This document shows, piece after piece, positions 47,186 through 52,849 of a stretch of DNA of 52,849 nucleotides. Origin of the DNA: Opitutales bacterium UBA2995 (GTDB taxonomy: Bacteria > Verrucomicrobiota > Verrucomicrobiia > Opitutales > UBA2995); contig DDZZ01000045.1 in assembly GCA_002346535.1 (NCBI GenBank), positions 1 to 52,849 of the forward strand. The letters are read 5' to 3'. The position numbers were made by a program, and so were the translations under genes. Every line of letters starts with the position of its first letter. The first letter of the stretch is position 1. The notes beneath the pieces were generated by a model, which was not told the origin of the DNA, searched no databases, and was given only the letters and a program-made list of their open reading frames with translations.

Positions 47186-48262
47186 ATGAAACGAATCCTG
47201 GTAGCCATGTCCGGAGGCGTAGACAGTAGTGTAGCGGCCTGCCTTCTACAAAAAGAAGGGTACGAGCTGGAAGGCTGCTACATGAAGATTTGGCTCGAGG
47301 AAACAGACGTGTTCGGAGAATGCCCCTGGCAAAAGGATACAGACGATGCGCGTGAGGTCGCAAACCTACTGGGAATTCCTTTTCGAATTGTAAACCTAAT
47401 AGAGGAGTACCGCGAACGAGTGGTGGACTATATGATTGAGGGATATCGTTCTGGAATTACTCCGAATCCCGATGTCATATGCAATCGGGAGATCAAGTTT
47501 GGAGCCTTCCTGGATTATGCCCTGAAAGAAGGTTTCGATGGAATCGCCACGGGCCATTATGTAAAATCCAAAGTCGGTCAACAAAATGAAACCGAGCTTT
47601 GGGAGGGTAAAGACAAAAACAAAGACCAAAGCTACTTTCTGGCCCTATTGAATCAATCTCAAGCAAAGCAAGGGCTTTTTCCTCTCGGCAATCTATGCAA
47701 ACCGGAAATCCGGGTAATAGCGAAGGAAGCGGGTCTCCCAAATGCTGAGAAAAAAGACAGTCAGGGCATCTGCTTTATTGGCAAAATTAAAATCGCCGAT
47801 TTTCTACAGGAATACATTCCGGATCAACCGGGCGATATTGTGAACTGTGAAGGGAAAGTGCTGGGTCAGCACCAAGGCCTGCATCGATTTACCTTGGGAC
47901 AACGGAAGGGCATGGGCATACCTTCGAACGCGGACAACGAATTTTATGTCGTAATAGGCAAAGATTACCCGAAAAACGAGTTGATCGTGACTTTCGAACA
48001 TTCAGATGCACCAAACCTTTACAGCAAAGAAGTCGTGGTTCGCGACTTAGCGTGGATTGCCGATGCAATCTTGGAAGAATCAAACCTCCTGGCAAAACCC
48101 CGGTATCGGGATTCGTCACAGACCATCAGAGCAATTCCCGAGGGAAATAAGCTAAGAATCTTTTTCGAAAAACCACAAAGAGCCCTAACGCCCGGCCAGA
48201 TTGTAGCCCTCTATCAAGGTGAAAGACTCCTTGGCGGAGGCGTCTACGAAACAATCCGTTAA
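47186..48262 (+). CDS. mnmA: tRNA 2-thiouridylase MnmA
   Basis: A 358-residue enzyme that adds sulfur to U34 of Lys, Glu and Gln tRNAs using ATP and sulfur relayed from a cysteine desulfurase. The PP-loop AMSGGVDSSVAA starts at residue 7. The catalytic Cys99 lies in NPDVICNREIKFG and the second, Cys196, in GICFIGK. The C-terminal part has the tRNA-binding beta domains. It is a single gene facing a decayed pilus gene. Confidence 0.96.
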   Translation: MKRILVAMSGGVDSSVAACLLQKEGYELEGCYMKIWLEETDVFGECPWQKDTDDAREVANLLGIPFRIVNLIEEYRERVVDYMIEGYRSGITPNPDVICNREIKFGAFLDYALKEGFDGIATGHYVKSKVGQQNETELWEGKDKNKDQSYFLALLNQSQAKQGLFPLGNLCKPEIRVIAKEAGLPNAEKKDSQGICFIGKIKIADFLQEYIPDQPGDIVNCEGKVLGQHQGLHRFTLGQRKGMGIPSNADNEFYVVIGKDYPKNELIVTFEHSDAPNLYSKEVVVRDLAWIADAILEESNLLAKPRYRDSSQTIRAIPEGNKLRIFFEKPQRALTPGQIVALYQGERLLGGGVYETIR

Positions 48263-48286
48263 TGAATGCGTCTAAATTCATTACCT

Positions 48287-48925
48287 AAAAATTTTTGTTT
48301 CTCAGTAACGGATTCCTCTGTTAGCTCCATATCAGGCGACACAGTGGAAATGGATTCTTTACATCGTGGTTATGCCTTCCTGAACTTTAACATGCTGTTC
48401 TGGTGCAAGTTTTCATACTATTACGCATGACAATTCCTTTGAGAACGGCAGTTTCTGCCTCCTGATTGATAGCATTCAAGAGTTCTTTGCTCGTAGGCAT
48501 TAATTCGTGAATACCCACCCGTCCTTTGTTACAATTAGGACATCCGTCAGAATTGGCGAGTTTGACCTGGCCGTTCCAGCCAATAACTCGATCCAAAATT
48601 GCTCCCTCCCGAGGCGTCGGATCCTGAACTTTACCGTAGACCGTAGGTCTTGCATATCTGCCGCATCAGTCTTTGGGCGCAAATACAAACCATTCATGCC
48701 GAAATCATGAAAGACTCAATGCCCTTTTCGGTCAAACGCGCAACCGTATTGGGCGAATCATTGGTATGTAAGGTACTGAAAAGCATGTGCCGGTTAGGGT
48801 AGCCTCGACCGCAATACCGGCGGTCTCCGTATCCCGTATCTCACTTACGAGAATAATGTCGTGATCTTGCAGAATCCGTCGTCGCAAACGAGCTGTCCAT
48901 CAGCAGCCAAGTAAACTCATGCTAT
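48287..48925 (-). pseudogene. PilB/GspE-type ATPase remnant (C-terminal half)
   Basis: Minus-strand pieces in several frames form the C-terminal half of a type IV pilus/type II secretion ATPase. Near 48900 is RRRILQDHDIILVSEIRDTE, the Asp box of the family. In another frame follows the His box, LFSTLHTNDSPNTVARL, near 48770. Then come KLANSDGCPNCNKGRVGIHE, the usual cysteine region with only one of two CxxC motifs, and ELMPTSKELL. The end in a shifted frame is LHQNSMLKVQEGITTM. The Walker A half is missing. At least three frameshifts make it a pseudogene. Confidence 0.75.
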
Positions 48926-49112
48926 ATTATCTCAATGGGAGGAGGAACCAAGAACCGTTTTTGCATAGCCGGTTGGCACGAACTTACGGAAGACAGGCAC
49001 AAAGTAAATTTTATAGCATACGATGGTGTGCAACCCGACAACAACGATGATGGCGACGATTAGCTTGCAGACTAAATTTTCATCGTCTGCCGAAGCAATT
49101 GGATAAAACCTA
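48926..49112. other. Spacer with membrane-like open stretch
   Basis: A minus-strand frame here encodes one hydrophobic stretch (LIVAIIVVVGLHTIVCYKIY). It could be a further leftover of the pilus/secretion cluster, such as a PilC-type piece, but I cannot confirm it. Confidence 0.2.
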
Positions 49113-49940
49113 TCAAGGCAGCCAGGGGTACTTTTGGAAATCCGGCTCCCGTTTTTCAAGGAATGCATTTTTTCCCTCTGAACCTTCCTCATTCATATAG
49201 TAAAGCAAGGTTGCATTTCCGGCGAGTTCCTGAATCCCGGCTTGACCATCCAGTGCAGCATTAAAGGCCGATTTCAGACAACGAATGGCCAAAGGGCTTT
49301 TTTCCAATATCTCATTTGCCCATTGAACCCCTTCCGCTTCGAGCTCTTCCAAGCGAACAACTTTGTTGACCAAACCCATATTTAAAGCTTCCTGGGCATT
49401 GTATTGGCGACACAAATACCAAATTTCACGAGCCTTTTTTTGTCCCACAATACTTGCGAGATAACTGGATCCAAAACCACCGTCAAAACTTCCAACCCTG
49501 GGACCAGTCTGTCCGAATATGGCATTCTCGGCAGCCAGGGTCAGGTCACAAACCACGTGTAAAACATGCCCCCCCCCAATAGCATAGCCCGCTACCAATG
49601 CGATAACGACCTTCGGCATAGACCGGATAAGTTTTTGAAGGTCAAGCACGTTCAATCGAGGGACTCCTACCTTGTCGATATAGCCCGCTTTTCCGCGGAT
49701 CCCCTGGTCGCCTCCGGAACAAAATGCATATTTTCCGTCGGTGTTAGGTCCAGCACCGGTGAGCAGTACAACGCCTACTTTTGGATCCTCGCGAGCATCT
49801 GAAAATGCATCGTACATCTCAAACACCGTAGTGGGAGTAAAAGCATTGCGTCGATGGGGACGATTGATCGTCACCTTGGCGATGCCATCCATTTTTTCAT
49901 ATATTATATCTTCGTATTCGTTTACGCGTGTCCAGTTCAT
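49113..49940 (-). CDS. menB: 1,4-dihydroxy-2-naphthoyl-CoA synthase
   Basis: A 275-residue crotonase-fold enzyme that closes the second ring in menaquinone synthesis. The oxyanion loop is in FCSGGDQGIRG, and the blocks GGGHVLHVVCDLTLAAENAIF and GPRVGSFDGGFGSSYLA are diagnostic for MenB. The frame extends to 50066, but that overlaps menD and lacks family residues. ATG 49940 gives the family length and is chosen. It lies 49 bases after menD in the same direction. Confidence 0.96.
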   Translation of the reverse strand: MNWTRVNEYEDIIYEKMDGIAKVTINRPHRRNAFTPTTVFEMYDAFSDAREDPKVGVVLLTGAGPNTDGKYAFCSGGDQGIRGKAGYIDKVGVPRLNVLDLQKLIRSMPKVVIALVAGYAIGGGHVLHVVCDLTLAAENAIFGQTGPRVGSFDGGFGSSYLASIVGQKKAREIWYLCRQYNAQEALNMGLVNKVVRLEELEAEGVQWANEILEKSPLAIRCLKSAFNAALDGQAGIQELAGNATLLYYMNEEGSEGKNAFLEKREPDFQKYPWLP

Positions 49941-49989
49941 GAGCAAGAAAGGTTTAATGGTACAAAGTTCATGGGTTGGAAGATTATAT

Positions 49990-51708
49990 CTAAAGGATTC
50001 GGCTGATTGTGTGAAACAACTCTTTCCGAAATCTAGAATCTCGTTGACGGTCAGTTTCAATCTCAATTACCCGGATACCCGAATTTGGTAAATTTGAGAG
50101 TAATAATTCTAACTCCGAAATTTGTTTCAATTTCTGATAACTACAGCCGGCGCTCTCAACGAGCAACTTGAAATCGACCTCCTGGGGTGTAGCAAAAAAT
50201 TCTTCATATGGCGGTTCAAATTCAGCAATGGGGAGATGATTAAAAATTCCCCCACCCCGATTATTGATTAACAGAACGGTCAAGTGGCCTTTAAAATGGG
50301 ATCGAATAAACAGGCCATTTGAATCGTGAAGAAAAGCCAAATCTCCAGTCAGCAGTAAAGCCGGCTTCCCATAGTGCGCCAATCCAAGTGCTGTACTTAA
50401 AGTACCATCAATGCCGTTGGCACCACGTGAAGCAAAAACTGAGACTTGGGTATCATTTGGAGGCCAGAAATATTCTACATCCCTGACAGGCATGCTGCTG
50501 GCAACGAAAATTGGAGTTCCCGGTGGTATCAAGCTAGCCAAACGATAAGACAAAGTCCCTTCGAATCGGTCCACTTTTTCAGACTCAAAAGTCTCTGATA
50601 GCCTTTCGCGCGCCAATTTCTCCGTTTTTAACCATGCATCTACATATTCATGGTTGGCAGTTTCTTGAAAAGTAAAGCAATCAACTGCCTCGTCACCACT
50701 AACTTTAAGGACACGAACAGCAGTTTTCGTCGGGTCCAGATTCTTGCCGGTTTTATTGATGTGATAGAGGTCGGCTTTTGCATCGGACAACCAGTTGCGC
50801 AACTCCTTACTAGTAGGCAATGGGCCTAAGGCAATTACAGACTCCGGTTTAAGTGCTTCACGTAATTGTTCATTTCTCAATATGAAATCGTAAGTCGTCA
50901 CGAGTCTACTTTGCAGCGATGCGAAATTGCGCACGGGTGATAGCCCATCCGCGAGAACAGGCCAACCACTTTTCTCGCTCAGGTTGGCGATTGCCTTACA
51001 ATAAGAACCTGGGGACCTTGGCGATTCCGTTCCACAAATGATAACACCACGAGTGGAAGCTATAATTGAAGGGCCTGGGAGTTTAGAAGGTGCGGCCGTT
51101 GGGATTACAACGGACTCAAAAAAGGACTCGTCAATATCGGGACACCCAACCGTCGATCCGTCTTCAACAGGTGGCAAAGGATCCCGAAATGGACAATTTA
51201 AATGAACTGGTCCATGCAAGACTTCCTGATAGGAAGAAACGAGCATTCTACGAAGCTGTTCCAGCTCTTCTAAACTTATTGCGGGAAGCGCGAACTCTTC
51301 CTGAAAAACCGGATAATTTCCGTACAGTCGAATTTGATTGATGGTCTGACCTGCTCCACAATCACGCAACTCCGGTGGTCTATCGGCGGTTAGAACAAGC
51401 AAAGGGACTCTTGCTTCGGAAGCCTCAACAATCGCCGGAAAATAATTAACTGCAGCCGTACCCGAAGTGCATACCAAGGCAACTGGACGGCATTCTTTCT
51501 TGGCAATCCCCAATGCAAAAAAGCCCGCCGATCGTTCATCCAAAACCGGAATTGCTTCGATATCCGGATGAGAGGCAAAGGCAACCGTAAGCGGGCTGGA
51601 GCGCGAGCCAGGGGAAATGATCACACTCCTTAATCCGCAGCGGACCAACGTTTCAACCAAAACTCCGGACCAGAGTGAATTCGTATTGGCTCGATTGATT
51701 CTGATCAT
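49990..51708 (-). CDS. menD: SEPHCHC synthase MenD
   Basis: A 572-residue thiamine-diphosphate enzyme that joins isochorismate and 2-oxoglutarate in menaquinone synthesis. The N-terminal pyrimidine domain has ISPGSRSSPLTVAF and PVLDERSAGFFALG with the activating Glu58. The pyrophosphate domain has LALTGDLAFLHDSNGL-like LLTGDLAFLHDSNGL and INNRGGGIFNHLP. The start at ATG 51708 fits the family. It lies between the isochorismate synthase gene and menB. Confidence 0.96.
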   Translation of the reverse strand: MIRINRANTNSLWSGVLVETLVRCGLRSVIISPGSRSSPLTVAFASHPDIEAIPVLDERSAGFFALGIAKKECRPVALVCTSGTAAVNYFPAIVEASEARVPLLVLTADRPPELRDCGAGQTINQIRLYGNYPVFQEEFALPAISLEELEQLRRMLVSSYQEVLHGPVHLNCPFRDPLPPVEDGSTVGCPDIDESFFESVVIPTAAPSKLPGPSIIASTRGVIICGTESPRSPGSYCKAIANLSEKSGWPVLADGLSPVRNFASLQSRLVTTYDFILRNEQLREALKPESVIALGPLPTSKELRNWLSDAKADLYHINKTGKNLDPTKTAVRVLKVSGDEAVDCFTFQETANHEYVDAWLKTEKLARERLSETFESEKVDRFEGTLSYRLASLIPPGTPIFVASSMPVRDVEYFWPPNDTQVSVFASRGANGIDGTLSTALGLAHYGKPALLLTGDLAFLHDSNGLFIRSHFKGHLTVLLINNRGGGIFNHLPIAEFEPPYEEFFATPQEVDFKLLVESAGCSYQKLKQISELELLLSNLPNSGIRVIEIETDRQRDSRFRKELFHTISRIL

Positions 51709-52097
51709 GAAGGATTAAAGATACTTCGAATTATCCAACGGTTTTTAGCATTATTTTTTTGTGAGTAAAGATACATATCCTTGGATTGAAAATTACTGTA
51801 GAGGATCCTTTCTGAGGTCTCAGCGAGGAATGAAAAGCAGGAAGTTGAAACAAGTTCTCTTCTAACACCCGCTTTCGCTCAAAGAAACAGAGTAAACGAA
51901 GAGAGTTATTTCTAATAATGTAAATCAGCTTTCTATCTCGCTGTTTCCGCTGTTTTTTCCTGTTCAAAATTTAAATTTAAATCGCGGCGTTCCATCCAAC
52001 GCTAACAAGCAGCAGAGGACTAAAGAAAGCCACTCCTACATATTTCTAAACACAATAAATTATTACTGCCATCATCATTTTATGGTCTGAGCATGCG
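51709..52097. other. Intergenic region menF-menD
   Basis: About 390 AT-rich bases between two men genes in the same direction. A 78-codon minus-strand frame at 51731..51967 is rich in Lys and Arg but has no motif and is not supported. A separate promoter for menD could lie here, but none is convincing. Confidence 0.4.
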
Positions 52098-52849
52098 CTA
52101 AAATAAAATCTCCCTCAGGGCGTTAAATTTTAAATCGGTTTCCAGCTTTTCGCCGTCGGGATCGGATCCCCGAACAATCCCAGCACCTGAGAACAATCGA
52201 ATACCGTTGGCCTTGAGAATTCCGGATCGAATCCCCACCACGAATTCTCCATCGCCAAGTGCGTCAAACCAACCAACTGGTCCCGCATAGGGACCACGAA
52301 CGAAGGATTCATAATCAGTTATATTCTCACAGGCTTTCTGTGTCGGTGACCCTCCAACTGCCGGCGTTGGATGCAATTGATGGATAAGATCAAGAATGTG
52401 CACATCCGAAGGAAGCGAAGCTTCAATCGGAGTGAACAAATGCTGAACATTGGGAAGCTTCAGTAAACGAGGATTATCAGGCACCTCTAAAACCAGTCCC
52501 AGTTTTTCCAACCGTTTAACAATCGAACTCACGACCCAATTATGCTCTCTCAAGTCCTTGTCGCTACTGAGCAGGGCCGCGCCGTATGAGGCATCTTCGC
52601 CAGCAGAATTTCCCCGATTCGTTGATCCTGCAATTGCATCCGCCTTCAATCGACCATCCTTAACACGAATGAGCAGTTCAGGACTTGCGCCCAAAAAAGT
52701 ACCCTCAATCCCAGCGGAAAACGAAAAAGTATAACAACTGGGAAATTTATTCCTCAATCGTTCCAAAATCACCAATGGATTTGGATTTCCAGAGGCGTCA
52801 ATATCCAATGCCCTGGCCAAAACGATCTTTTCAAACTCTCCATTTTCAA
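52098..52849 (-). CDS. menF: Isochorismate synthase, 5' end cut by window
   Basis: The C-terminal 250 or so residues of a chorismate-utilising enzyme. The frame is open through the window edge (KIVLARALDIDASGNPNP at its visible start), so it continues outside. Active-site blocks include SFSAGIEGTFLGASPELL, then DAIAGSTNRG, QHLFTPIEA, LHPTPAVGGSPTQKA and the end GAGIVRGSDPDGEKLETDLK. The context with menD and menB makes the menaquinone isochorismate synthase the natural reading rather than an anthranilate or siderophore enzyme. Confidence 0.92.
   Translation of the reverse strand, partial: ENGEFEKIVLARALDIDASGNPNPLVILERLRNKFPSCYTFSFSAGIEGTFLGASPELLIRVKDGRLKADAIAGSTNRGNSAGEDASYGAALLSSDKDLREHNWVVSSIVKRLEKLGLVLEVPDNPRLLKLPNVQHLFTPIEASLPSDVHILDLIHQLHPTPAVGGSPTQKACENITDYESFVRGPYAGPVGWFDALGDGEFVVGIRSGILKANGIRLFSGAGIVRGSDPDGEKLETDLKFNALREILF

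Noticed and set aside
46827..47189. 120-codon frame before mnmA
   Set aside because: Overlaps the mnmA start, has no motif and an unlikely composition.
49941..50066. N-terminal extension of menB
   Set aside because: It would overlap menD and is not family-like; ATG 49940 gives the normal length.

Overview
This 52.8 kb window is a bacterial chromosome segment of moderate GC. It best fits a marine member of the Verrucomicrobiota, near Opitutae/Puniceicoccales. The evidence is indirect: a secreted sulfatase, sialidase remnants, a large secreted zinc metalloprotease, menaquinone genes, an NhaC Na+/H+ antiporter, a class I fumarase, and many starts without a clear Shine-Dalgarno. No marker gene is present to settle this. 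There is no phage, plasmid, CRISPR array, origin or intact insertion sequence.

Layout. 0-3.9 kb: broken sialidase, tRNA-Gly, a divergent Nramp-like transporter and a broken DapA-family gene. 3.9-9.4 kb: DNA polymerase IV, an inositol-monophosphatase/MOSC gene pair, a DUF4202 gene, two hypothetical genes and a histidine-kinase remnant. 9.7-12.5 kb: amino-acid block asd, tRNA-Val, ilvN, ilvC. 12.5-14.1 kb: dead IS3/IS481-like transposase and a frameshifted EamA transporter ending at two hairpins. 14.2-23.3 kb: secreted and scavenging block with sulfatase, second sialidase remnant, gamma-glutamyltransferase, two MFS transporters and a zinc metalloprotease. 23.4-29.1 kb: amidohydrolase remnant fused at its break to a truncated universal stress protein, then NhaC, an SMP-30 lactonase, a nonsense-broken zinc-ribbon membrane protein, a cupin and a broken acidic membrane protein. 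29.1-35.5 kb: TetR-regulated tripartite RND efflux operon with a clear palindromic operator. 35.6-40.5 kb: cytosine-deaminase remnant, PhoD-like phosphatase, fumarase, aldo/keto reductase. 40.5-46.6 kb: aldehyde-dehydrogenase remnant, glycolytic operon gap-pgk-tpiA, pullulanase-type GH13 enzyme. 47.2-52.8 kb: mnmA, a PilB/GspE remnant, and the menaquinone run menF (cut by the window edge), menD, menB.

How it fits together. Core metabolism is intact: glycolysis, the fumarase step, branched-chain and aspartate-family amino acids, menaquinone and tRNA modification. Between the intact genes lie about a dozen gene remnants, most of them accessory (glycan, nucleobase and aldehyde catabolism, sensing, pili, transposition). 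Several carry simple nonsense changes, so the decay is not explained by indel errors alone. This selective erosion of accessory genes is the main biological signal. I did not find a coherent new multi-gene system. The best leads are the tRNA-Val/ilvN/ilvC arrangement, the divergent Nramp-like transporter, the RND operator, and a gene broken only by two TAG codons.
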